DNA of 55,725 bases from JBEBXQ01 sp040391535 (lineage in GTDB: Bacteria; Bacteroidota; Bacteroidia; Cytophagales; Spirosomataceae): NCBI GenBank assembly GCA_040391535.1, contig JBEBXQ010000010.1, forward strand, positions 1-55,725, written 5' to 3'. Below, in pieces: positions 17,917 through 27,350 of this stretch. The notes below the pieces were generated by a model. The model was given only the letters and a program-made list of their open reading frames with translations, searched no databases and was not told the DNA's origin. Position 1 is the stretch's first letter, and every line of letters begins with the position of its first letter. A program made the position numbers and the translations under genes.

Positions 17917-18606
17917 TTATGGTTGTAATTCAGCATTGCCGGCCTTTATCACAAGCAGCAATGCTTCACTGGATAAAGCTTCCATTTCAACATTTTCCTG
18001 CAACGACCAGAGTTCAAGCGCATCACCGGTTTCCAGTAACCTTCCCTGAATCTCAAAGGCACCCTGTATGACAAATGCAAACAGGGCCCCATCAGAAAAT
18101 GAGGGCCGAAGATCATACTCGCCCCGTCCGTCAAACCGTCCCAGGTATACTTTCACACCCTGGTAAGTGCGAAAAGGTAACTCAATCAATTCATTTTTTA
18201 AAGACAGGTCAAATTCAACAATTTCAGAAGCAGCATCCTCTCTCCTTACTTTCAAGCCAATTTCAAGCCAGTAAACGGTCTCGGTTTCATACGGATTTGC
18301 TATTTGCAGCCTGGTGCCATTACCCTCCTCTGCCAAAGCCATTCCCGGAGAGATGTAAAAAGGTAACTGATTATTTCTGACACATTCCAATCCGCCTGCA
18401 ACAGGAATGAGTATCACACAAACATTCTCTCCACCTTCAGTCACAATCGTATCGGACGCGTTCAACCTTATTTCATTAAAAAACTGCAGTCTGCCCCGAA
18501 CAGGGCTCCCGGCGGTATCTTCAGCATTATTGATTACACAGGCCCTTTGTTCCCTTTGTGTTTTCCTGTTATTTAATAAAATACGTGCTTCTGACTTACA
18601 CTGCAT
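17917..18606 (-). CDS. Pirin-like cupin protein
   Basis: A 229-residue protein starting at the ATG at 18606, which gives a 5-base gap after the dioxygenase gene. It has an N-terminal NNRKTQREQRA segment, a cupin-like half (about 25-110, VCVILIPVAGGLECV) and a second cupin-like half (about 150-225, VYLGRFDGRGEYDLRP, LETGDALELWSL). This matches the short pirin/quercetinase-like proteins of Bacteroidota. The classic metal-binding histidines of pirin are not obvious, so it may not be an active quercetinase. Confidence 0.65.
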   Translation of the reverse strand: MQCKSEARILLNNRKTQREQRACVINNAEDTAGSPVRGRLQFFNEIRLNASDTIVTEGGENVCVILIPVAGGLECVRNNQLPFYISPGMALAEEGNGTRLQIANPYETETVYWLEIGLKVRREDAASEIVEFDLSLKNELIELPFRTYQGVKVYLGRFDGRGEYDLRPSFSDGALFAFVIQGAFEIQGRLLETGDALELWSLQENVEMEALSSEALLLVIKAGNAELQP

Positions 18607-18611
18607 CTGTT

Positions 18612-19334
18612 TTAGCTTTCTACAACACCATTCCATTGCAACTCATACCCTTCAGTGATAGTACCATCCACCACAGACATATTCGTCGCGATACCATCCC
18701 GGAAAACCGAATCGAGGGAATTTGATGTATCTGCCTGTCCGTGAACCGCATAAACACCCTGAGCATATACCACTTTACTTACCGGTTCCGGAAAGGCAAT
18801 TTGTGTAATTTTCAATGATTTCCCTTTGCTGTCAAAAATATGCACATGAATATGAGGGGCTCTTCCCCGGTACCATCCCGGATAAATACTTTTAAAAGTC
18901 ACCAACCCGTTCTGATCTGTCGTTTGCCTTCCTCTCAGAAAATGTACCGATGTAAAATTAGCCGATTGCATACCTGTTCCTCCATATTCAGAATAATTAC
19001 CACCGGCATCACAATGCCAGATATCAACCAGGGCACCCTCCAGAGGATTACAGTTTTTTCCGGCATCAAGAACATTGATCTTAATCGTGAGCGTAGTGCC
19101 CTCCCTGTCTCCTGTTATATCTGCAACCATTAATTCCTCAGGCTTTTTAGTGGGAAACGGACCGGCCGTTTCGTCTGAAGATACCACACAATCGCCGCTG
19201 GCAGTTGTACCCGCTTCATCTGAACCCACGTTGTCGGACGGAACGGCATCAGCCTTACAATTGGTTACTGCATTTCCAAAGGCAAATAAACCCAGTACTG
19301 AAAACCCTTGTGCCAGAAATTCTTTTCGTTCCAT
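18612..19334 (-). CDS. Exported intradiol ring-cleavage dioxygenase-like protein
   Basis: A 240-residue member of the intradiol (protocatechuate 3,4-dioxygenase beta / catechol 1,2-dioxygenase) superfamily. The Fe(III) ligands are visible: a tyrosine in DIWHCDAGGNYSEY, a tyrosine in YPGWYRGRAPH, and two histidines in APHIHVHIF. The N-terminus (MERKEFLAQGFSVLGLFAFGNAVTNC) looks like an export signal, perhaps a lipoprotein, unlike the cytoplasmic catabolic enzymes. No other aromatic-degradation gene is nearby, so the substrate is unclear. It is first in an operon with the pirin-like and AlkD-like genes. Confidence 0.85.
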   Translation of the reverse strand: MERKEFLAQGFSVLGLFAFGNAVTNCKADAVPSDNVGSDEAGTTASGDCVVSSDETAGPFPTKKPEELMVADITGDREGTTLTIKINVLDAGKNCNPLEGALVDIWHCDAGGNYSEYGGTGMQSANFTSVHFLRGRQTTDQNGLVTFKSIYPGWYRGRAPHIHVHIFDSKGKSLKITQIAFPEPVSKVVYAQGVYAVHGQADTSNSLDSVFRDGIATNMSVVDGTITEGYELQWNGVVES

Positions 19335-19499
19335 ACTTACCAGTTGGTTAATACTTTTAATGTTACGTTTTGAAGCCTTTATTTGTACTGTACGCCAATC
19401 TGTATCTCATTGTGCCATACAATACTCCAAAACTTTAAAGTCCGTCACAGGTTAATCAACAACAGGTCATCATGGCAGGGACCTCTCAGTGATAACCAA

Positions 19500-20507
19500 T
19501 CATTTCAGAATTTCCAGTAGCTTCTTAAAGGCTGCATCAGGGCTAACGCCTTCATAAAGAATCTGATAAACGGTTTCAGTAACAGGCATCTCTACCTGAT
19601 ATTGTTCATTCATTAAACAGATACTCCGGGCTGCGTAATATCCTTCGGCGATCATATTCATCTGCAACTGCGCCGCCTGAACACTGTACCCTCTGCCGAT
19701 CATATTTCCGAATAACCGGTTACGGCTGAACTGCGAATACGCAGTTACTAGTAAATCACCCAGATAGGCCGATCCGTTCATATCCCGTTCCCGAGGATCT
19801 GCAGCTGTCACAAACCTTCTGATTTCCTGCATAGCATTGGAGACCAGAACAGCCTGGAGATTATCTCCGTAGCCCAATCCATGCGAAATCCCGACAGCCA
19901 GCGCTACTATGTTTTTCATCACAGCCGCATATTCAACTCCATAAAGATCCTTGATGGGATTAGCTTTTACAAACCGGCAGCTCAGCATTTCAGAAAACGC
20001 CTCCGCCATTTCGTTTGAGTCAGAAGCAATAGACAGATAAGATTGTTTTTCAAGCGCAACTTCCTCAGCATGGCACGGGCCGGCTATTACACACATATTT
20101 TCGTAGGGTACGGCGAAAGTCTCATGCATCCAGTCGGTAATCAGCATATTCTGATCAGGTACCATACCTTTAATCGCAGAAATAATTCTTTTACCCTGCA
20201 TATCGGCAGTCGTTAACGTCCGCAGAGGTTCCTGAATAAAAGCTGCCGGAATCACCAGTATAATGTCATCGGCTTTTTTTACAGCATCTTTTATTTTTTC
20301 ACAAGGTCTGACTTTACCTACCGGAATTACCACATCGCTCAGGTAACTGGGGTTATGATGGTACTTCCTGATATGATCAATATCTTTCTGGTCTCTCAAC
20401 CACCATGATATCTGTATATGCTGATGTTCACACAATATTTTTACCAGTGCAGTCGCCCAGCTCCCCCCTCCGATCACCGCTACTTTTTTCTTTTCAGATT
20501 TATTCAT
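19500..20507 (-). CDS. gpsA: NAD(P)-dependent glycerol-3-phosphate dehydrogenase
   Basis: Reduces dihydroxyacetone phosphate to sn-glycerol-3-phosphate for phospholipid synthesis. Residues 1-20 hold the Rossmann motif KVAVIGGGSWATAL. Further landmarks are NPSYLSDVVIP, VIAGPCHAEEVA, the catalytic lysine in AAVMKNIVALAVGISHGLGYGDN and GRGYSVQAA. I use the ATG at 20507, which puts the family N-terminus eight residues in; the longer frame from 20540 adds eleven atypical residues. At 335 residues its length is normal. Confidence 0.95.
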   Translation of the reverse strand: MNKSEKKKVAVIGGGSWATALVKILCEHQHIQISWWLRDQKDIDHIRKYHHNPSYLSDVVIPVGKVRPCEKIKDAVKKADDIILVIPAAFIQEPLRTLTTADMQGKRIISAIKGMVPDQNMLITDWMHETFAVPYENMCVIAGPCHAEEVALEKQSYLSIASDSNEMAEAFSEMLSCRFVKANPIKDLYGVEYAAVMKNIVALAVGISHGLGYGDNLQAVLVSNAMQEIRRFVTAADPRERDMNGSAYLGDLLVTAYSQFSRNRLFGNMIGRGYSVQAAQLQMNMIAEGYYAARSICLMNEQYQVEMPVTETVYQILYEGVSPDAAFKKLLEILK

Positions 20508-20613
20508 CTCGATTGTATTACGCAGGAATTTTACATTCATTATTTCCTGTTTCGTCGGTTACTTAGTAAATTTCATAAAATAATTGAAGATAATCTTTGA
20601 AATTCCTCAATTT

Positions 20614-20621
20614 TACATTTG
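20614..20621 (+). promoter_or_regulatory. -7 element upstream of the DUF2853 gene
   Basis: TACATTTG fits TAnnTTTG and lies 51 bases before the ATG. No well-spaced TTG/TTTG is seen at -33. Confidence 0.35.
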
Positions 20622-20672
20622 ATTGTGTAATATTCTGAAAATAAAGTTCATCACCTAACCTGTATTATCCAA

Positions 20673-21011
20673 ATGAGCAAATTTGATGATTTATTAGCCA
20701 CCTATCATGCAGAGGCTAAAAAAATTGGCGTTTCGGTCGATTCCGATTTACTGGCAAAAGTAACAAAAGGTTTAGGCCCTTCAATCTATAATGCCGACTC
20801 CGGAAAAGTAGCTTCTTCTGATAAAGCAGAACTGGAGCGTGTGAAAGAAAATTTCATTAAGAAAAAGCTTGGTATCACGGATGATAAAAAAGCAGATGCG
20901 CTGATCAGTGAGGTTGTTGATACATTTGGCAGTTCCAATACAAACAAGCATCGTCCGTTGTTTTATTATCTTATTGTGAAAAAGGCAGGTAAAGAATCTA
21001 TATATAATTAA
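20673..21011 (+). CDS. DUF2853 family protein
   Basis: A 112-residue cytoplasmic protein, highly charged and helical. Features recognised as DUF2853 are KFDDLLATYHAEAKKIG at the start, GLGPSIYNADS, VKENFIKKKLGI and the C-terminal KHRPLFYYLIVKKAGKES. The function of the family is unknown. It is a single-gene unit followed by a strong hairpin. Confidence 0.85.
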   Translation: MSKFDDLLATYHAEAKKIGVSVDSDLLAKVTKGLGPSIYNADSGKVASSDKAELERVKENFIKKKLGITDDKKADALISEVVDTFGSSNTNKHRPLFYYLIVKKAGKESIYN

Positions 21012-21020
21012 AAGCAACAA

Positions 21021-21049
21021 AAATCCTTGTGGCAATGCCACAAGGATTT
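21021..21049. terminator. Hairpin terminator after the DUF2853 gene
   Basis: AAATCCTTGTGGC (21021-21033) and GCCACAAGGATTT (21037-21049) form a perfect 13-bp stem with a 3-base loop between convergent genes. Confidence 0.8.
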
Positions 21050-21097
21050 CATCATCTTAACCTAAACTAAATCGAATTAATACATATTATCAACGCA

Positions 21098-22522
21098 CTA
21101 ATTCTTCTTTTCATTTGATTTATCTGTGTCTTTTTTTCCAACTTTTGCGGCATCAGTAATAGCATCTCCTTCATTCAGCCTTTTAGAGACAGCAGAAAAC
21201 GGTCCGGATATTACGTTTTGTCCTTCTGTCAGGCCCGATTTAATTTCTATATTTTCAAAATCACTGATTCCCGTAGTCACTGCCTGAAGTTTAGCTTTGC
21301 CTTCCTCTTCAATAAATACCACTTCTTTTACCGGTTCCGGTGATTTCCCCTTTGCTTTTTCACTATCAGCAGCCGTGTTTTCTCCCTCAGCAGATTGCCC
21401 TTCCGTTTTGTTCTGTACCTGTCCTGTTCTGGTGGTTACAGCGGCAATAGGAACAGCCAGAATATTCTCTTTCCGGTCTGTAATAATATCTACAGAAGCT
21501 GTCATCCCCGGCTTAAACGGATAAGATTTTCTTCCCATACTCTCCATCAGATCAAGAAATGACTCATTCAGAATTTTCACCTTTACTTCAAATTCCGTAA
21601 CGGCATCAGTGGAAGATGACATGGATGATGTACTGGTGGAAGAAGCAAGACCATTGGCAGTATTTGCAATTTCCCTTACAACCCCCTTAAATTTCCTTCC
21701 TGAACCAGAATAGGCATCAATATCAATTTCGGCTGTATCGCCCAGGCTTACCCTTACGATATCATTTTCATTCACATTTACCCGAACTTCCATGTTAGCC
21801 AGATTTGCAATGCGCATCAACTCTGTTCCGGCCATCTGGGAGGTTCCTACTACCCGCTCCCCGGCTTCCACATTCAAAAGCGAAATGATACCGCTCACTG
21901 GGGCAAAAATGGTCGTTTTACGCAGGTTCTCAGCAGCATCCAGCATACTTGCTTCCGCACTTTTGATATTGTAATCAGCAGCCTTGATATTGGCTTTGGC
22001 TGCATCCACATCTTGTCTGGCTACCTGATAATCAGCATTGATCTGTTCAAAATCCGATTCAGAAATAACCTTATCCTCAAACAGTTTTTTATTCCGGTCA
22101 TAATTGGCTTTAGCTCTGATCAGACGGGATTCGGCTTGCGCCAATGCAGCTCTTGACTGTTCCAGCCCCGCTTTATTGGCATTTACGGTAGCTTCCGCCC
22201 TTGCCATTTGTGAAGCGTAATTATCAGGCCTGATTTTAAGTAGCAGCTGACCTTTAATTACAGAATCTCCTTCTGCTACATATAATCCGATAATTTCGCC
22301 GGACACATCCGGACTTAATTTTACTTCTACTTCTGGCTGCACCCGACCGGATGCTGTAACACGCTCAACGATAGAAGTGCGTTTGACCTTTGCAAAATCA
22401 ACCTCCATCGGCTTTGCCTGTCCGATCCATCCGAATTGCTTGCCGGCAAATATCCCGATAGCGAGGACAACTACCACACCACCGAGAATCCACCAGGTTC
22501 TGTTTGAAGATTTACGCGCCAT
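21098..22522 (-). CDS. HlyD/MacA-type periplasmic adaptor subunit
   Basis: A 474-residue membrane-fusion protein for a tripartite efflux or export pump. There is an N-terminal membrane anchor (about 9-27, WWILGGVVVVLAIGIFAG), a lipoyl-type half motif (GRVQPEVEVKLSPDVSGEI), a long helical hairpin (about 90-190), the second lipoyl half (IFAPVSGIISLLNVEAGERV) and beta-barrel/membrane-proximal domains. A polar stretch of about 40 residues (around 370-410) interrupts the C-terminal domain and a KKDTDKSNEKKN tail ends it. It follows the TolC-like gene by 50 bases. The inner-membrane pump component is not in the window; MacB-like ABC or RND partners are both possible. Confidence 0.88.
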   Translation of the reverse strand: MARKSSNRTWWILGGVVVVLAIGIFAGKQFGWIGQAKPMEVDFAKVKRTSIVERVTASGRVQPEVEVKLSPDVSGEIIGLYVAEGDSVIKGQLLLKIRPDNYASQMARAEATVNANKAGLEQSRAALAQAESRLIRAKANYDRNKKLFEDKVISESDFEQINADYQVARQDVDAAKANIKAADYNIKSAEASMLDAAENLRKTTIFAPVSGIISLLNVEAGERVVGTSQMAGTELMRIANLANMEVRVNVNENDIVRVSLGDTAEIDIDAYSGSGRKFKGVVREIANTANGLASSTSTSSMSSSTDAVTEFEVKVKILNESFLDLMESMGRKSYPFKPGMTASVDIITDRKENILAVPIAAVTTRTGQVQNKTEGQSAEGENTAADSEKAKGKSPEPVKEVVFIEEEGKAKLQAVTTGISDFENIEIKSGLTEGQNVISGPFSAVSKRLNEGDAITDAAKVGKKDTDKSNEKKN

Positions 22523-22572
22523 ATGCTTAAGTAAAGTTTATTATGAAATGCTTGTTTACGATATAGTCTGAA

Positions 22573-24078
22573 TTAATCAATACTAAGAGGTCTGGCCATA
22601 TAAAAGTCCAGTATCTTGGTTCTGAAAATGTAATCATATTTTGTCTGCACCAGGTTAGCCCGCGCCTGGTCCAGGTTAGCTTTGGCTATATTATATTCAG
22701 CAGAATTAATGGCACCTACATTAAAACGGCTTTCCGCCACTCTGAAAGTTTCTTCCAACGCCCTTACCTGATTAGCAGTAGCCGAATATCTTTTCGCAGC
22801 ATTGGACATAGCAATATAAGCCTGTTCGACATTTTGTCTGATCTGCTGAAGTGCAAGCTCACCCTGATATTGTGTATTCAGATGATTAATCCTTGCCGAG
22901 TTCACCTGATACTTTGCCTGAAAGGCATTAAAAATAGGTATACGCAAGCTCAGGTTAAATGAGGGGTTACGGTTATAATTCAGCTGGTCAAAGTAACCGA
23001 AATGCTGATTAGCGCCGTTAGGGGTAGTCACAATGCTGTAAATAGGTACTCTTGTATCCCCTACTAAAACATACTGATTTGGAGAAGGCACTTCAATAGT
23101 GGTAGATCCGGAGCCGTCACCAATAAACCGCTCTTTGGGAGCTACACTTGAAAAGCTGGTACCAATACTACCTGATAACGTAAGCGACGGAAGATAAGCC
23201 GACCGCGCAATATCAATTCCCTTTGCCGCAGCCTGAATTTTCAGCTCAGCGGCCTTCATCTGCGGAAGATTACTGACAGCAGAGTTGAAAACTTCATCTA
23301 CCGATGCATCATATAGCTGAAGGGTAGGATCAGCCAGCGTAATCGTAACCACCTCAACCGGCTCACCACCTATTACATTCATAAGCTGTTTAAGGCTAAG
23401 TTTAGAGGACTCCAGATTATTCTGCGCATTAACCAGAGAAAGTTCATCATTAGCGAGTTGCGATTTCAGATCAAAAAGATTACTCTCGGCAAGGCTGCCC
23501 GCTTCCACCAGCTTTGCCGTTCTTTCAAGCTGGTACTGCGTAGCTTCTATCTGCCTTTCGGCCACAGTAATCAGTTCCTGATTATTCAGAATCTGCAGAT
23601 AGGCCAGTGCCACATTCAGCATAACATCGTTTCTGGCGGCTTCAAGATCCTTTTCAGAGGCATTTTGGGTAAGCTGATTCTGCTTTACTGTGTTTTGCAG
23701 CGCACCTCCGTTAAACAGGGTTACCCCTGCCGACAAACTATAATTGTTAAAAGAAACGTTCTGCTGTACAAACTGGTTAGTAAAAGGATCAATATTCCGT
23801 CCGAAACTAAATCCCTGTGAAGCGGAGAAATTCAGGCTTGGCCAGCGTCTCCATTTTGCCTGCTCCAGATCACTGGTACTTAATTCATACTGTAACCCTG
23901 ACTGCTTAAGCTGCGGATTGTTCTTTAACGCTATGCCGATCGCAGCTTCGAGTGTCAGTTTCCCTCCCGGCAACTGATTAAGTGATTCCTGAACAGTCAC
24001 TTGTGCCTGGGCCGAAATAATACTGAAAAGCAGACAGATCATTGCTGACTGAAGTATAACAGATTTAAATATTCTCAT
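22573..24078 (-). CDS. TolC-family outer-membrane efflux channel
   Basis: Outer-membrane channel partner of the adaptor encoded just downstream. I start at the ATG at 24078, which begins the signal peptide (MRIFKSVILQSAMICLLFSIISAQAQ); longer frames from 24096 or 24102 add charged residues ahead of it. Two OEP repeats are seen. The first has LTLEAAIGIALKNNPQLKQSG and coiled-coil helices to about 220. The second, from about 270, includes the PSLTLSGSIG strand, LSLRIPIFNAFQ and FNVGAINSAEYNIAKANLDQAR. The long variable loop between them (about 320-375) is rich in Gly/Ser/Pro. Length is typical. Confidence 0.9.
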   Translation of the reverse strand: MRIFKSVILQSAMICLLFSIISAQAQVTVQESLNQLPGGKLTLEAAIGIALKNNPQLKQSGLQYELSTSDLEQAKWRRWPSLNFSASQGFSFGRNIDPFTNQFVQQNVSFNNYSLSAGVTLFNGGALQNTVKQNQLTQNASEKDLEAARNDVMLNVALAYLQILNNQELITVAERQIEATQYQLERTAKLVEAGSLAESNLFDLKSQLANDELSLVNAQNNLESSKLSLKQLMNVIGGEPVEVVTITLADPTLQLYDASVDEVFNSAVSNLPQMKAAELKIQAAAKGIDIARSAYLPSLTLSGSIGTSFSSVAPKERFIGDGSGSTTIEVPSPNQYVLVGDTRVPIYSIVTTPNGANQHFGYFDQLNYNRNPSFNLSLRIPIFNAFQAKYQVNSARINHLNTQYQGELALQQIRQNVEQAYIAMSNAAKRYSATANQVRALEETFRVAESRFNVGAINSAEYNIAKANLDQARANLVQTKYDYIFRTKILDFYMARPLSID

Positions 24079-24394
24079 AGTGTCCGGAATTTTCATCCTC
24101 AATATTACAAACTGGCGAGCATATTCTTTGCATGATTTTGTACAGGCGGTCGAATCAGCGGTAGGAATTACGCAAAAGAAATGATTAATATCCGATCAAT
24201 TTACCAAATATCAAAATTGTCGCCTCTGAATCTGCCGGGAAGACACTTCTGTTCAGGTCGAACAATATGGCAGTTTCGTCGGTATTTTCTGCCAGTACAT
24301 CTATTGAAACACGTCTTTATTCACCACGCATTAAACATTAAGTCAAAGATTCCCTCTAAGGTGCATGTAACCGTATCCGTCATTATATAACATT
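24079..24394. other. 316-base divergent intergenic region
   Basis: Lies between the TolC-like gene (minus) and the outer-membrane barrel gene (plus). It should hold both promoters, but I see no full consensus on either strand. No RNA gene or repeat is evident. Confidence 0.4.
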
Positions 24395-27271
24395 ATGAAA
24401 TTTATCACCTTTATCTTGATTTTTTCTCTCTCTTTCATTGCAGGAACAGGGACTTTGATTGCCCAGTCAGCTACTTATTCTGTTTCTGGAACAGTCATTG
24501 ATTCAACCGATCAGTCTTCGGTAATCGGTGCTTATATCCGGTTGACTCCTGCGAAAGATACCACCAGGTCCAGTTATGAAGTATCAGATGAAAACGGAAA
24601 ATTCAGTTTCAGAAGCGTTGCTCCGGGCGAGTACAGGATAACTGTGTCCTATATCAGTTACAAGGATAAAGTCACTACAGTACGTGTACGAAACAGAAAT
24701 ACCGAACTGGGAAATATCTTTATCGCACAAACAGCCCAGCTACTGAAAGAGGTAACGGTTATAGGGCAGGCTATCCAGGCTGTGCAAAAAGGTGATACCA
24801 CTCAGTATAATGCCAGTGCTTTCAAAACTAACCCTGATGCCACTACTGAAGATCTGATTCAGAAAATGCCCGGGATAGCGATTGAAAACGGGGAAGTAAA
24901 GGCTCAGGGAGAAAGTGTAAGACGGGTGCTGGTAGACGGCAAGCCGTTTTTTGGTGATGATCCAAGCCTTGCATTACGTTCGCTACCGGCAGAAGTAGTA
25001 GATAAAATTGAGGTATTTGACAGACTGAGTGATCAGGCACAATTTACAGGATTTGATGATGGTAACGCTCAAAAAACGATCAATATCGTCACCAGACCCA
25101 ATAAAAACACAGGGCAGTTTGGTAAAGTATATGCAGGATACGGGCTGGATGACCGTTACCAGGCCGGAGGTAATCTCAATATTTTCAAAGGAAGCAGACG
25201 AATTTCGCTGCTGGGATTAAGCAACAACATTAATCAGCAGAATTTTTCTTCTCAGGATATTCTCGGTGCTACAGGTAGCAGCGGCGGCGGCGGCCGGGGT
25301 GGTCGTGGCGGTGGAGGGGGCGGAGGCGGCTCCAATAATTTTATGGTAGGTCAGCAGAACGGAATTACCGGAACCAATGCCTTTGGCCTTAATTATAGCG
25401 ACAACTGGGGAAAAGATATAGAAGTTACAGGCAGTTATTTCTTCAACCGCTCCGCTAATACCAACGAAGCAATTACCCAGAAAGAGACTTTTCTCACCAA
25501 TCAGTTTTATGACGAAAACAGATTCACCAACACCCGGAATCTTAACCATCGGTTTAATCTGAGAATGGAATATAAAATGTCAGAGAAAACATCGATGATA
25601 TTTACACCTCAGTTATCGTTTCAGAACAATCACTCACTAAGTAATACTACCGCCAATACACGCGAAGGCGACGGAACCGATCTCATCAGTACCGTCAACG
25701 AACGTAATAACCAATCAAACGGATATAATTTCGGAGGGAATCTGTTATTACGCCACCGTTTTGACAAACCCGGGAGAACCATTTCCTTGAACCTGGGAAC
25801 TACGGCCAGCGATCAGAACCGGATTTCCACACTGTACGCCCGAAACCTGTATTATACCAATCTGATCACACCAGGAGATACTATTGACCAGTTTTCCAAT
25901 AATTATTCAGATGGATTACGCCTTTCAGCCAACATAAATTATACCGAACCCATCAGCAAAACCAGTCAGCTGCAGTTTTCGTATAATACTTCTCTCAGCA
26001 ATAACAATTCGGTAAAGGAAACGTATAATTTCAGTCCTTACGAAAATATTTATAACAGTCTGGATACACTGCTCTCTAATAATTTTGACAACCGGTATCT
26101 TACTAACCGCGGGGGCGTTGGTTATCGTTATCGCAAAGACGGCTTCTTTGCTACCATAGACCTGAATTATCAGAATGCGCAGCTTTTCAGTAACCAGGAA
26201 TTCCCTAGAGTTTCAGACGTACAGACTTCCTTTAATAACTTTTTGCCGGGAGCTATGGTTTCTTACCGGATGAAAAGCGGGAATCAGTTCAGGATGTTTT
26301 ACAGGAGTTCTACACAGGAACCTTCCGTATCCCAGTTACAGAATGTAATTGATAACAGTAATCCGTTATCTCTTTCAGCCGGGAATCCTAATCTGAAGCA
26401 ATCCTATACCAATATGGTTAACCTGCGATTTACGTCAACCAATCAGGAAACTTTCTCTAATTTTCAGGGATTTGTCTTTTTATCCAAAACCGATAATGCC
26501 ATTACCAATTCAACTTACATCGCAGAGGAAACTATTGAACTGGAAGACGGCATCATTCTGGAAAAAGGCGCTCAGCTGACCCGTCCGGTCAACGTCAACG
26601 GCAATCTGAATCTGCGTTCACTGGTTACCTATGGTACACCCATTAAACCTGTCAAGCTGAATATCAATTTAACAACAGGGTTTAATTATATACGCACCCC
26701 TGGACTGATCAACCTTATTTCGAATATCTCCAACAGTTATGTTTTTAATCAGGGTATTGTGCTAAGCAGTAACATCAGCTCAAATCTTGATTTTGCACTT
26801 TCCTATACAGCCAATTACAATATTGTGAGAAACAGTATCCAACCCCAGATGAATAATAATTATTACACGCATGTCGGTACCGGACGGTTAAACTGGATAT
26901 TCGGCAAAGGGTTCGTATTTTCTACTGATATCAGCAATCAGGCTTACAGAGGTCTGGGAGATGCCTACAATCAGAATTTTGCGCTATGGAATGCCAGTTT
27001 TGGAAAAAAATTCCTGAAAAACAATGCCGGAGAGTTGAAACTGACTGTTTTTGATATCCTGAAGCAAAACAACAGCATCAGCCGGACAGTATCAGAAACC
27101 AACATTCAGGACATTTCAAGCAGGGTTATTACGCAATATGCCATGCTTACTTTCACCTATACACTTCGCAATTTCGGAAGTGCACAGGCACCACAGCCTA
27201 CTCCTCAGCGCAGAGGAGACTGGGACGGTCGCGGACCAGGAGGAGGAGGAATGGACCGCCGGGGATTCTGA
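24395..27271 (+). CDS. Outer-membrane beta-barrel protein with CarboxypepD_reg-like N-terminus (TonB-receptor-like)
   Basis: A 958-residue protein with a signal peptide (FITFILIFSLSFIAGTGTLIAQ). A carboxypeptidase-regulatory-like domain lies at about 28-115 (SVSGTVIDSTDQSSVIGAYI). A plug-like segment follows (about 130-230: DLIQKMPGIAIENGEVKAQGE, RRVLVDGKPFFGDDPSLALRSLPAEVVDKIEVFDRLSDQAQFTGFDDG, here named only as landmarks in pieces). The rest is a large beta barrel of the OMP_b-brl_3 type. Residues 294-313 are a glycine-rich insert and the C-terminus is also Gly/Arg-rich. No TonB box is clear. The substrate is unknown; it is divergent from the TolC-adaptor operon. Confidence 0.85.
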   Translation: MKFITFILIFSLSFIAGTGTLIAQSATYSVSGTVIDSTDQSSVIGAYIRLTPAKDTTRSSYEVSDENGKFSFRSVAPGEYRITVSYISYKDKVTTVRVRNRNTELGNIFIAQTAQLLKEVTVIGQAIQAVQKGDTTQYNASAFKTNPDATTEDLIQKMPGIAIENGEVKAQGESVRRVLVDGKPFFGDDPSLALRSLPAEVVDKIEVFDRLSDQAQFTGFDDGNAQKTINIVTRPNKNTGQFGKVYAGYGLDDRYQAGGNLNIFKGSRRISLLGLSNNINQQNFSSQDILGATGSSGGGGRGGRGGGGGGGGSNNFMVGQQNGITGTNAFGLNYSDNWGKDIEVTGSYFFNRSANTNEAITQKETFLTNQFYDENRFTNTRNLNHRFNLRMEYKMSEKTSMIFTPQLSFQNNHSLSNTTANTREGDGTDLISTVNERNNQSNGYNFGGNLLLRHRFDKPGRTISLNLGTTASDQNRISTLYARNLYYTNLITPGDTIDQFSNNYSDGLRLSANINYTEPISKTSQLQFSYNTSLSNNNSVKETYNFSPYENIYNSLDTLLSNNFDNRYLTNRGGVGYRYRKDGFFATIDLNYQNAQLFSNQEFPRVSDVQTSFNNFLPGAMVSYRMKSGNQFRMFYRSSTQEPSVSQLQNVIDNSNPLSLSAGNPNLKQSYTNMVNLRFTSTNQETFSNFQGFVFLSKTDNAITNSTYIAEETIELEDGIILEKGAQLTRPVNVNGNLNLRSLVTYGTPIKPVKLNINLTTGFNYIRTPGLINLISNISNSYVFNQGIVLSSNISSNLDFALSYTANYNIVRNSIQPQMNNNYYTHVGTGRLNWIFGKGFVFSTDISNQAYRGLGDAYNQNFALWNASFGKKFLKNNAGELKLTVFDILKQNNSISRTVSETNIQDISSRVITQYAMLTFTYTLRNFGSAQAPQPTPQRRGDWDGRGPGGGGMDRRGF

Positions 27272-27297
27272 GGTTGGGAATAGAATTATTTTTTGAC

Positions 27298-27335
27298 ATA
27301 AGAAAGGGCCGCCTTTAAAGACGGCCCTTTCTTAT
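27298..27335. terminator. Strong bidirectional hairpin terminator
   Basis: ATAAGAAAGGGCCG (27298-27311) and CGGCCCTTTCTTAT (27322-27335) form a perfect 14-bp stem. The loop contains the self-complementary CTTTAAAG. It lies between the convergent barrel and LysM genes. Confidence 0.85.
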
Positions 27336-27350
27336 GCATCAGGCATAAGA

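Noticed and set aside
24079..24394. Possible small RNA or promoter pair in the TolC/barrel spacer
   Set aside because: No consensus -7/-33 pair and no stable hairpin could be found by eye.
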